Source of the DNA: JBCCGG01 sp039029395
GTDB taxonomy: Bacteria > Pseudomonadota > Alphaproteobacteria > Kiloniellales > JAKSDN01
Direction of reading: 5' to 3'
Assembly (NCBI GenBank): GCA_039029395.1
Contig: JBCCGG010000006.1
Location: 62,001 to 126,000, forward strand
DNA: 64,000 bases
Below the pieces are notes generated by a model. It searched no databases. It saw only the letters and a list, made by a program, of their open reading frames with translations, and was not told the origin of the DNA. Numbering within the stretch: the first letter of the stretch is position 1; each line of letters opens with the position of its first letter. The position numbers were made by a program, and so were the translations under genes. Shown here in pieces: positions 16,505-24,696 of the stretch.

Positions 16505-17717
16505 CCAAGCCGGCCGCTTCGGTCAGCGCCGCGACATTGGATTTGGTGAAGAAACCCTCGTAGCCGTAGCAGCGCTCGACATACTCGGTGATCAGCAGGG
16601 AGTATTGGGAATGCTTGGAGAAGATCTGCTTGAGGTTCGGTTCGTCCTTGCACTCGCCAACAATATGGGCGAGGAAGGGAATGCCGTTATCTTTAATGGT
16701 GCCAACAACATAATCGATATTCTTCTCGCCTGACTTGTGGTCGCCGTCGAGCACCTCATAGGCCATGTGATGCATGCGCCGGCCATAGTTGCGCACGAAG
16801 TTCTCGGTCGGCATGGGCAGCCCTTCGAAGGAGTTTACGAAGGACGGGGTGTTGTTCGCGGTGAACACCTTGGCAGGCGAGTGCTTCTCGTCGTCCACGT
16901 TCGGGTTGCGGGTCACATTGGTCGAGGAGTTCATGTCGTTGATGTTGTAGGCGCCCCAAAAGTAATGGTTGGAGAGCGTCAGGAACTCCAGGATTGCGTC
17001 CTCCCGCTCGCCCGCCAAGATACGGGTCGCCATGTGGTCGAGGCCGAGCAGCAGATTGGAGATGTCGTTCTCCTTGGTCTTCTGATCGGCGGCCTCCAGT
17101 CTGGCCTGTTCGTCGTGGCTCAGGCCAAGTTTCTCGCCGGCGCAAAGCCCATCGACGTCGCTAAGGTCGAAGTCGGTGTAGCCGACCCGATTGCCGGTAA
17201 AGTCGGAAGGCACGGTGAAGGTGAAGTGCTCGTTGGCGAAGAAGGGGTTCGCCTCCTCATTCGGATAGTGAAAGCGGATTTCGTGCGATTCCAAGACCTT
17301 CCGGGTCTCGTCCTTGTCCTTGGTGGAAAAGACCTCGCCGATGTAGCGCGCGTTCGGCTTGGGGCGCGCCATGGGATAGAGCATGTTGAGGCGCGTCATG
17401 TCGTCGTTGTAGTTCGGGCTGAGCGGCTCGAGCACGATCAGGTGCGGCGTCTCGGGCTTGTTCTCAAGAAAGAAGACCTTGTGTGTTTCGTTAAGCCGGG
17501 CGCAGGAAAAGCGGTAGGGGGTCATGAGGTAGAGCTCTTCCATGTAGGCCAGCGCATCGCCGTGCTCGACCTGGACCACAATTCCGCGCAGGCGGTCGAG
17601 CAGATCTTCGAGCCCGCTCGATTTGCGCCGCTCGTAGATCTTCAAGCGGTATTCATTGAAGAAGTCCGAGTTCTTCTTGTCGCCCTTGGGCTCGTAGGTC
17701 ATCAGGTCCAATGGCAT
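16470..17717 (-). CDS. Divergent HPPD-like VOC-fold protein
   Basis: A 415-residue protein of uncertain function. Its C-terminal half resembles the catalytic domain of 4-hydroxyphenylpyruvate dioxygenase: the first metal His fits LGLDHMATR, the second fits MHHMAYEV, and the Glu fits LLITEYVERC. The end GYEGFFTKSNVAALTEAAG is laid out like the HPPD C-terminal helix. The N-terminal half could be the degenerate first VOC repeat. If the metal triad is real, it may be a non-haem iron dioxygenase. The sequence is too divergent for substrate assignment, and a large acidic linker separates the motifs. AGGAGAG precedes the ATG. It is the second gene of the malic enzyme operon, 39 nt after it, and overlaps the GltS-like gene by up to 35 nt. 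Confidence 0.55.
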   Translation of the reverse strand: MPLDLMTYEPKGDKKNSDFFNEYRLKIYERRKSSGLEDLLDRLRGIVVQVEHGDALAYMEELYLMTPYRFSCARLNETHKVFFLENKPETPHLIVLEPLSPNYNDDMTRLNMLYPMARPKPNARYIGEVFSTKDKDETRKVLESHEIRFHYPNEEANPFFANEHFTFTVPSDFTGNRVGYTDFDLSDVDGLCAGEKLGLSHDEQARLEAADQKTKENDISNLLLGLDHMATRILAGEREDAILEFLTLSNHYFWGAYNINDMNSSTNVTRNPNVDDEKHSPAKVFTANNTPSFVNSFEGLPMPTENFVRNYGRRMHHMAYEVLDGDHKSGEKNIDYVVGTIKDNGIPFLAHIVGECKDEPNLKQIFSKHSQYSLLITEYVERCYGYEGFFTKSNVAALTEAAGLDERYEHGHVFD

Positions 17718-17756
17718 GTCGCGATCTCTCTCCTGGCGTTCAAGAAAGGCTTTCGG

Positions 17757-19475
17757 TTAGCGGCCGACGCTGTCCCGATAGGTACGGTAGCGGGGCGTCC
17801 AAAACTTGGCGGCGATCTTTGCATCGATCTCCGCCTCAGATGCGGCGTCGGCCAGACCCTCGGCGACGGCCTGGGTGGCGACCGCCTTGGCGATCACCTT
17901 GCCGACTTCGCGCACCTGGTCGAGAGTCGGCAGCAGACGGGTGCCGCTGCCTTGAACCGCTGGCGCACAGGAGCTCAAGGCTTCGGAGGCGGCCATGAAC
18001 ATGGCGTCGCTAACCCGCCGCGCGCCGATTCCGAGGATGCCGAGGCCCATGCCGGGGAAGATGTAGCTGTTGTTGCACTGTGCGATCTCGAAGCTCTTGC
18101 CCTTGTAGTCGATCGGATCGAAGGGGCTGCCGGTCGCGATCAGGGCGCGACCCTCGGTCCAGGCGATCAGGTCGGCGGGTTGGGCTTCGATCCGCGAGGT
18201 CGGGTTGGACAGCGGAACGATGATCGGCCGCTCGACGTTCTGGGCCATCTGACGGACCAGCGCCTCGTCGAACTGGTTGGGCTGACCAGAAACGCCAATC
18301 AGGATGCCGGCCTTCGCGTTGGTGACCGTGTCGGCCAACGAGATAGTACCGTCACCGCCGCTCGCCCAACCGGCGACCGTAGCTTGCGGCTGAGCCAGCA
18401 CCTTCTGGAAGTCGCGCAGGTCGCTCATGCCGTCGTGCAGCAGGCCCGGCCGGTCGATCATGAAGAATCGCTCGCGCGCCTCGGCGTCGCTTAGGCCGTC
18501 CTTGACCATGGCGCTGACCATCTGCTCGGCAATGCCGCAGCCGGCCGACCCGGCGCCGAACATGACAACGTTGTGGTCCTTGAGCGGCTTGCCGGCAACC
18601 TTGGTGGCGGCGAGCAGCGTGCCGACCGTGACCGCGGCGGTGCCTTGGATGTCGTCGTTGAAGGTGCAGAGCTGGTCCCGATAGGTGCTCAACAGGGGAT
18701 GGGCGTGCTGCACCGCGAAGTCCTCGAACTGCAGCAAAACATTGGGCAGCTTGCGCTTGACCGCCTGGACGAACTGGTCGACGAAGTCGTAGTAATCCTG
18801 GCCGGTAACCCGCTCGTGGCGCCAGCCGATGTAGAAGGGATCGTCCAGGCGCTCTTGGTTGTTGGTGCCCACATCGAGGACGATGGGCAGGGTCGAGCCC
18901 GGGTCGATGCCGCCACAACCGGTATAGAGTGAGAGCTTGCCGATGGGTATTCCCATGCCGCCCGTGCCCTGGTCGCCCAAGCCCAGAATTCGCTCGCCAT
19001 CGGTCACCACGATGACCTCTACGTGGGGCTCGGGCGCGTGCTCCAGGATGTCGTCGATTCGATCCCGGTCGGGATAGGAGATGAAGAGCCCCCGTGGGCG
19101 CCGGTAGATCTCGCTGAACTTCTGGCAGGCTTCGCCGACCACGGGCGTGTAGATCATCGGCATCATCTCGGTGATGTGGTCGAGCACCAGGCGGTAAAAC
19201 AGAGTCTCGTTGGTGTCCTGCAGGGCGCGCAAGTAGATATGGCGTTCCAGGTCGACGTCCTTGAGTTTGTAGGCTCGGTAGGCGCGCTCGGCCTGCTCAT
19301 CGAGGCTCTCGACCTCGGGCGGCAGGAGGCCGCGCACATCGAAGATGTCGCGCTCCTCCTCGCTGAAGGCCGTGCCCTTGTTGAGCAGGGGATCTTGGAG
19401 CAAGACTTCGCCGTGCCGGTCAACGTCTATAGGTTGAGCGCTGCTCGCATCGCTCGACTGCGAAGTCCCCGCCAT
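17757..19475 (-). CDS. maeA: NAD-dependent malic enzyme (large, MaeA-type)
   Basis: A 572-residue enzyme converting malate to pyruvate plus CO2 with NAD(P). Key segments are MIYTPVVGEACQKFSE (substrate Tyr), GLGDQGTGGMGIPIGKLSLY, FEDFAVQHAHPLL with the metal acid cluster, TFNDDIQGTAAVT, the Rossmann motif VMFGAGSAGCGIAEQM and GRALIATGSPFDP. Length and order match the eukaryote-like/MaeA branch rather than the shorter MaeB phosphotransacetylase fusions. The ATG at 19475 has an AGGGGGG site about 8 nt upstream. It leads a three-gene transcript with the HPPD-like and GltS-like genes. Confidence 0.92.
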   Translation of the reverse strand: MAGTSQSSDASSAQPIDVDRHGEVLLQDPLLNKGTAFSEEERDIFDVRGLLPPEVESLDEQAERAYRAYKLKDVDLERHIYLRALQDTNETLFYRLVLDHITEMMPMIYTPVVGEACQKFSEIYRRPRGLFISYPDRDRIDDILEHAPEPHVEVIVVTDGERILGLGDQGTGGMGIPIGKLSLYTGCGGIDPGSTLPIVLDVGTNNQERLDDPFYIGWRHERVTGQDYYDFVDQFVQAVKRKLPNVLLQFEDFAVQHAHPLLSTYRDQLCTFNDDIQGTAAVTVGTLLAATKVAGKPLKDHNVVMFGAGSAGCGIAEQMVSAMVKDGLSDAEARERFFMIDRPGLLHDGMSDLRDFQKVLAQPQATVAGWASGGDGTISLADTVTNAKAGILIGVSGQPNQFDEALVRQMAQNVERPIIVPLSNPTSRIEAQPADLIAWTEGRALIATGSPFDPIDYKGKSFEIAQCNNSYIFPGMGLGILGIGARRVSDAMFMAASEALSSCAPAVQGSGTRLLPTLDQVREVGKVIAKAVATQAVAEGLADAASEAEIDAKIAAKFWTPRYRTYRDSVGR

Positions 19476-19568
19476 GGTTCTTTGCCCCCCTTTCGACTCT
19501 CTTGCTGCTGGAAAGGCTAGCACGTTCCCGCGCGGCCCGGCTAGCGTGGCGAACCGCCGTCAACGTTC

Positions 19569-22136
19569 CTATTTCGACATCAGCCCCTTGACCCCGCCGG
19601 AAACCAGGGCGGCCACGTCGAGCAGGACCCGGGGCAGAGCCAGGCCGCCCGGTGAGGCGAGGTATTTTGGGCGCCATTCCGGAGCGAACTTTTCCTTATA
19701 GGCGCGCAAGCCCTCAAAATTGTAAAAGTGCTCGCCGTGGCGGAACACGAAGGTGCCAACCCGGTGCCAGGTTGGCGCCAGCACCCGGGATTCCAGGCCC
19801 GAGAGCGGTGCCATGCCCAGGTTGAACCACCGGTAGCCCTGGTCGTGGCCCCACAGCATCAGCTCGATGAACAGGTACTCCATGATGCTGTTCGGCGCGT
19901 CCTTGCGAAAACGCATGAGGTCGATCGAAAGCTCCTCCTTCTCGGCGCCGGTCCAGAGGTTGGCGAAGGCAACGATGTCACCCTCGACCTTGACCACGGC
20001 GCAGGGGAAGTTGGTCAGGTAATCGGGGTCGAATCGGCCGATCGAAAAGCCTTTCTCCTGCGTGTTCTTGTCGGCCAGCCAGGCATCGGAGACCGCCTTC
20101 AGCTGATCCAGTATTCCCGGCACTTGCTCGACCGGCACGATCTCGAAGTTGAGACCCTGCTTGGTGGCGTGGCGCTGTGTGTAGCGCAGGCCCTTCTTGG
20201 ACTTGCCCTCCAAGTTGAAGCTCGTGAGATCGACCCGCGCCTCCTCGCCCATCTTGATCACCGATAGGCCGAGGTCCAGGTAGAGCGGCAGGCTTTCGGC
20301 GCCGACCAGATAGAAGACCGGGCGCGCCGCGTGCTGGTCACACAGCTCGCGGAAGTGCCACAGCAGGTCCTGGCGGGCGGCGGGCGTGCCGACCGGGTCG
20401 CCCATGACGATCCAGCTGCGCCCACGGATGCCATACATCAGGAAGGCAGTGGCCTGGTCGTCGAACAGCAGGATCTTGTCGCCCAGAAGCGCCAGGCTGG
20501 CCTCGCTCGAAGGGCTGGTCTCGATGATCTCCCGGGCCTGGGAGAGGCTGTCCTCGTCCGGGTGCTCGGGCGCCGGCCGGCTCGGGCGCAGCAGGTAGGT
20601 GAGCGCGAAACCGATGCCGATGACCGCGATGGCCAGGGTTGCGCGCAGAAACCGCGGCGCATCGCCGTGCAGGGCGGTTTGCCACCAGAGATCGTTGGCG
20701 TACTCCACGTGCTTGTAGGAGAAGAAGCCAAGCCAAGTGGTGGCGCCAACTACAACAATGACCGCGACCAGCCAGGTGGTCGTGAAGCGCTGGTCAAGCA
20801 GTCTGGCCTTGCGATAGAAGGCGTGGCGGGTTGGAACCAGTAGACCCAGAAGCAGCGTCAGCAAGGCCGCTTCCTTGTAGTCGAAGCCCTTGAGCAGGCT
20901 GAGCGCAATGCCGGCGGCCAACAGGAAGACGGTCATGAAGTAGGCGCCGTCCAAGCGCAGCATGAGGCCGCGCGCGACGAACAGCAGGCAAAAGCCGCAA
21001 ATACTCGCAAGCAGATGTGAGAGCTCGAGGACTGGCAAGGGTAGAAGCGAGGTGATGTTGGCGATCCGCTCGGCCGCGGAAGGCGTGGCGCCGGAGATCA
21101 GCAGCATGGCGCCGGCCAGGAACACCAAGAGGCCCATGCCCTGGGGCATGAAGCCGCTGATCATCCGCCCCGGTCCCGCCAGCTTGGCGAGGGCCTTTCG
21201 CGAGGCGCCCACTTCGTGGCCGACTAGGAGAATTGCGGCAAAGCCCAAGGGCACCAGGAAATAGATCACCCGGTATATCAGGATCGCGCCCAAGAGGTCG
21301 TCGGTGGCCATCCCGGGCAGCAAGTGCAGCAGGGTGACTTCGAAGACACCGAGCCCGCCCGGCACGTGGGAGAGGCTGCCGGCGATGATCGCCAGCACGT
21401 AGATGCCGGCAAAGGAGATGTAGCCGATGTGGGCGCTTTCCGGCAGCAGCAGATAGAGCACGGCGCCGGCCAAGGCCAGATCGGCGGTCGCTAACGCGAG
21501 CTGTCCCAGCGCGAAGGGAAAGCGCGGCAAGTCCAGGGACCAGTGCCGCACCTTGATCGGTTTGTGCCAGACCAAGCTGAGCAGCAGGTAGATCGCGACC
21601 CCGGCTATAAGCGCGACGCCCAAGCCTCGGGGCAGCCAGACCGGTAGGGGCAGCTCGGCCAGGCGCTGGGCCGGCTCGAGCAGGAGGGCAAGGCCGACCA
21701 CGAAGGCCGCACCGATCGCAAAGGTGACGCCGCAAACCGTGGTCACCATGGCGATCTCGACCGCTGACAAGCCGGCCCGGGAATAGATTCGGAATCGCGC
21801 CGTACCGCCGGACAATAGCGCCATGCCGACGTTGTGGCTGATCGCGAAGCCGATGAAGGATGCCAGGGACACCGTGCGGTAGGGCAGGGGGTGCTTGATG
21901 TACTTCACCGCCAGCCAGTCATAGCCGGTTAGGACCAGATAGCTCGCGCCAGTCAGCGCGAGCGCGAACGCCACGGTCAGCGCCGGCACCGCGGAAAAGC
22001 GTTCCAGAATGTCTGCTAGAGTGGTATGAGCCAGCTCCCGGTGGAGCGCCCAGAGCGCGAGGCCGAAGACCGCGATACTTAACCCGGCCCCGACCCAGTG
22101 CCAGTTAATGCGCCCGGTAAGTCTCTTCAATTCCAC
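19569..22136 (-). CDS. mprF: Bifunctional phosphatidylglycerol lysyltransferase/flippase MprF
   Basis: An 855-residue protein with about 14 N-terminal transmembrane helices (flippase region) and a C-terminal cytosolic GNAT-like synthase domain (DUF2156 type). Motifs include LLFDDQATAFLMYGIRGRSW, MGDPVG, FNLEGKSKKGLRYT and the final RGLRAYKEKFAPEW. It transfers an aminoacyl group from tRNA to phosphatidylglycerol, reducing net negative membrane charge and conferring resistance to cationic peptides. I start at GTG 22136, preceded by GGAGGGG with 6-nt spacing. Longer frames reaching 22328 run over the divergent gene's start. Confidence 0.9.
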   Translation of the reverse strand: MELKRLTGRINWHWVGAGLSIAVFGLALWALHRELAHTTLADILERFSAVPALTVAFALALTGASYLVLTGYDWLAVKYIKHPLPYRTVSLASFIGFAISHNVGMALLSGGTARFRIYSRAGLSAVEIAMVTTVCGVTFAIGAAFVVGLALLLEPAQRLAELPLPVWLPRGLGVALIAGVAIYLLLSLVWHKPIKVRHWSLDLPRFPFALGQLALATADLALAGAVLYLLLPESAHIGYISFAGIYVLAIIAGSLSHVPGGLGVFEVTLLHLLPGMATDDLLGAILIYRVIYFLVPLGFAAILLVGHEVGASRKALAKLAGPGRMISGFMPQGMGLLVFLAGAMLLISGATPSAAERIANITSLLPLPVLELSHLLASICGFCLLFVARGLMLRLDGAYFMTVFLLAAGIALSLLKGFDYKEAALLTLLLGLLVPTRHAFYRKARLLDQRFTTTWLVAVIVVVGATTWLGFFSYKHVEYANDLWWQTALHGDAPRFLRATLAIAVIGIGFALTYLLRPSRPAPEHPDEDSLSQAREIIETSPSSEASLALLGDKILLFDDQATAFLMYGIRGRSWIVMGDPVGTPAARQDLLWHFRELCDQHAARPVFYLVGAESLPLYLDLGLSVIKMGEEARVDLTSFNLEGKSKKGLRYTQRHATKQGLNFEIVPVEQVPGILDQLKAVSDAWLADKNTQEKGFSIGRFDPDYLTNFPCAVVKVEGDIVAFANLWTGAEKEELSIDLMRFRKDAPNSIMEYLFIELMLWGHDQGYRWFNLGMAPLSGLESRVLAPTWHRVGTFVFRHGEHFYNFEGLRAYKEKFAPEWRPKYLASPGGLALPRVLLDVAALVSGGVKGLMSK

Positions 22137-22142
22137 CGATAG

Positions 22143-22149
22143 CCCCTCC
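22143..22149 (-). promoter_or_regulatory. Shine-Dalgarno site fixing the mprF GTG start
   Basis: Minus-strand GGAGGGG lies six nt before GTG 22136. The only other nearby start (ATG 22220) would leave 6 nt to the divergent ATG at 22227, so this site decides the mprF start. Confidence 0.7.
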
Positions 22150-22226
22150 GCCGGCGAGCTTACTGGATTCGCGTGGGCGCGGTAAGCCACCTTGCAATTG
22201 TCGCCGAGGGTCCCGAACATTGTGGC

Positions 22227-23321
22227 ATGAGCGACAGCGAGATCTTTGCCGAGAGCTATGCCGGTGCCAGGGTCAAGTTCATTGAGGCCTGTCGGGCGCT
22301 GAGCGTCACCGCGGCCTCCCACGCCCATCCCCTGCCGGGGCCGGACGGAGGGCCCTTAACCATGGAGGTGGCGCGGCTCGGGCCGGCCGGCTGCAGCCGG
22401 GTGCTGGTGGTCTGCTCGGGTACCCACGGGGTCGAAGGCTTTTGCGGCTCGGCGGCGCAGGTCGCCTGTCTCAGAAGCCGGCCGAGCCTGCCCGAGGATT
22501 GCGCGGTGGTTCTGGTCCATGCTCTCAATCCTCATGGTTTCGCCTGGCAGCGCCGCGTGAATGAAGAGAGCATAGACCTCAACCGCAACTTCATCGACTT
22601 TAGCCGGCCCCTGCCGGCCAACCCGGGTTACGACGAACTAGCCGATGCCATCTGCCCGGCCAGCCTCGAAGCCGAAGCATTCGCCGCGGCTCAGAATCGG
22701 CTAGATGCCTATGGCGCGCGCCACGGCTACCAGGCCCTGATCGCAGCCATGATCAGCGGTCAGTACAGTCATCCCCAGGGTCTGTTTTATGGTGGCACGG
22801 CGCCGGCCTGGTCGAATCGGACCTTTCGTGGCGTACTGGACGAACAGCTCAAAGGTGCCCGTCGGGTCGCCTATCTAGACCTTCATACGGGCTATGGCGC
22901 GAAGGGCGAGATCGAGCCCTTGGGCTCCCACCCGGCGGAGAGCGCGGCGCACCGGCGATTGGAAGCCTGGCTCGGCCGGCCGACGCAGCCCTCGGGCAAC
23001 CCGGCCGATGGCTTTCCCGACACCTCGGGCGACACCGTCCAAGCGCTCTTCGATACGCTCGGCGAAGGGGCCGAGCTAACCGCCGCCTGTATCGAGTTCG
23101 GCACCGAATCAGAAGAGGTGGTGTTCGACGCGCTGAGGCGAGAGAACTGGCTCTTTCACCAAGGCCCAAAGGACACGGATCTTGCGCAGGCTATCAGAGC
23201 CGAGCTGCTGGATGCCTTCGCGCCGCCCGAGCGCTGGTGGCGCCAGGCGGTCGAAGAGCAAGCGGTGCCCTTGTTGGATGGCGTCCTGCGCGGTCTGGCA
23301 TCGCCGTTGGAGGGCAACTAG
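22227..23321 (+). CDS. DUF2817 (M14 carboxypeptidase-like) protein
   Basis: The 364-residue protein belongs to the DUF2817 group of the zinc carboxypeptidase clan. The first metal site fits SGTHGVEGFCGSA (His and Glu), substrate-binding Arg/Asn fit NEESIDLNRNF, and the third ligand fits AYLDLHTGYG; a late acidic residue in IEFGTES may be the general base. No signal peptide is visible, so it is probably cytosolic and may remove an N-acyl or C-terminal group from a small amide or peptide. The ATG at 22227 is chosen because the encoded start is conserved-like and the frame upstream overlaps the mprF leader. Confidence 0.83.
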   Translation: MSDSEIFAESYAGARVKFIEACRALSVTAASHAHPLPGPDGGPLTMEVARLGPAGCSRVLVVCSGTHGVEGFCGSAAQVACLRSRPSLPEDCAVVLVHALNPHGFAWQRRVNEESIDLNRNFIDFSRPLPANPGYDELADAICPASLEAEAFAAAQNRLDAYGARHGYQALIAAMISGQYSHPQGLFYGGTAPAWSNRTFRGVLDEQLKGARRVAYLDLHTGYGAKGEIEPLGSHPAESAAHRRLEAWLGRPTQPSGNPADGFPDTSGDTVQALFDTLGEGAELTAACIEFGTESEEVVFDALRRENWLFHQGPKDTDLAQAIRAELLDAFAPPERWWRQAVEEQAVPLLDGVLRGLASPLEGN

Positions 23322-23323
23322 GC

Positions 23324-23329
23324 TATAAT
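23324..23329 (+). promoter_or_regulatory. Consensus -10 box upstream of the patatin gene
   Basis: A perfect TATAAT starts 3 nt after the DUF2817 stop and 41 nt before the patatin ATG. No good -35 is visible 16-18 nt upstream (TCGCCG), so promoter strength is uncertain. Confidence 0.42.
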
Positions 23330-23369
23330 CCCCATGGGTGGTCCGCATCGCTGTAAAGGAGCGGGTAAC

Positions 23370-24572
23370 ATGAGGTTTGTGCTGCGCCAAATGGTGATCG
23401 CGAGCTGTCTTTGCCTTGGGCTTTCGGCCTGCGGCACGGTGCACAAGCGCACGCCGCTGCCCGAGTCAGAGGCTGACAATGCCAGGGTCCCGGGATTGCC
23501 CCCGGATGCCCGTTTCTGGGGCGACGAGGTGCCGGAGGTCATGCTGGAGCGCTTCCGGTCGTCGAGCAAGGAGGAGCTGCAGGCCACCTCGGCAGCCTGG
23601 ACCAGAGGCGAGCACCACTACCTGGCGCTTTCCGGCGGCGGTCAGAACGGTGCCTTCGGTGCGGGCCTACTAAACGGCTGGACCGCGTCGGGGACACGGC
23701 CCGAGTTCCTGGTCGTCACCGGTATCAGCACCGGCGCCCTTATCGCGCCCTTCGCCTTTCTTGGGCCTGACTACGACGACGAACTGACCGAGGTCTACAC
23801 CCAGCTGAACACAGATGACCTTCTGGAATACCGGCCCTGGACCGTGATCGTGACGGGCGATTCCGTCGTCGATACCGACAAGCTGCGGGCCGTGATCGCG
23901 GGCTTCATCGACGAAAACATGATCTCCCTATTGGGCCAGGCCCATCAAGAGGGGCGCCGCCTGTTCATCGGCACGACCAACCTGGATGCCCGCCGCCCGG
24001 TGATTTGGAGCATCACCTCGATCGCCGCCAGCGACTATCCAAAGAAGCAGGAGCTGATCGTCGACATTCTGCTTGCCTCCGCCTCGATCCCAGGCGCATT
24101 TCCGCCGGTGATCATCGAGGTCGAGGCGAACGGCGTGCTCTACGACGAGCTCCACGTGGATGGCGGCACGGTGTCCCAGGTCTTTGTCTATCCGACCGCG
24201 ATCGACCTGCAGGCGATCCTCGATAAGGTCGGTGTCACGGAAACACCCAACATCTACGTGATTCGCAACGCCAAGCTGTTGCCTGAATGGAAGGCGGTGA
24301 ACGCCGACATCTTCAACATTGCCACCTCCTCGATCCAATCTCTGATCCGTACCCAGGGACTGGGCGACCTTTACCAGATCTATTTCTTGGCCCAGCGCGA
24401 CGGCAGCGACTATCACCTGGCCTACATACCTAATGACTTCGACGTTGACAGCGGGGAGCCCTTCGACACCGCCTACATGAATGCGCTCTACAATCTGGGT
24501 TATGAAATGGCCGTGGACGGCTACGAGTGGGACCTCGTACCGCCCGGTGCTAAACAGGTCTCAATCGACTGA
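23370..24572 (+). CDS. Patatin-like phospholipase lipoprotein
   Basis: A 400-residue protein with a lipoprotein signal peptide (lipobox LSAC, Cys at about residue 20), then a patatin fold. The oxyanion-hole glycine run is ALSGGGQNGAFGAG, the nucleophile elbow is GISTGAL (Ser) and the partner Asp is in HVDGG. It should be an outer- or inner-membrane-anchored serine acyl hydrolase acting on phospholipids or related esters in the periplasm. AAAGGAG sits 8 nt upstream of the ATG. A TATAAT box precedes the gene. Confidence 0.87.
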   Translation: MRFVLRQMVIASCLCLGLSACGTVHKRTPLPESEADNARVPGLPPDARFWGDEVPEVMLERFRSSSKEELQATSAAWTRGEHHYLALSGGGQNGAFGAGLLNGWTASGTRPEFLVVTGISTGALIAPFAFLGPDYDDELTEVYTQLNTDDLLEYRPWTVIVTGDSVVDTDKLRAVIAGFIDENMISLLGQAHQEGRRLFIGTTNLDARRPVIWSITSIAASDYPKKQELIVDILLASASIPGAFPPVIIEVEANGVLYDELHVDGGTVSQVFVYPTAIDLQAILDKVGVTETPNIYVIRNAKLLPEWKAVNADIFNIATSSIQSLIRTQGLGDLYQIYFLAQRDGSDYHLAYIPNDFDVDSGEPFDTAYMNALYNLGYEMAVDGYEWDLVPPGAKQVSID

Positions 24573-24696
24573 GAGAGGCTATCCGCGAATGACGGACAAG
24601 CTGCTTGATCGGCCCTGGCGGCTATCCCGGGCCGGAAGGGACCAGCCCGAGATAGCTTTGCGTCGAGAATGCCAGGTATGACCTAGCCGGTCGATA

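Noticed and set aside
16737..18494. 585-codon plus-strand frame opposite the HPPD-like and malic enzyme genes
   Set aside because: Antisense shadow; repetitive Val/Gly/Arg composition and no family match.
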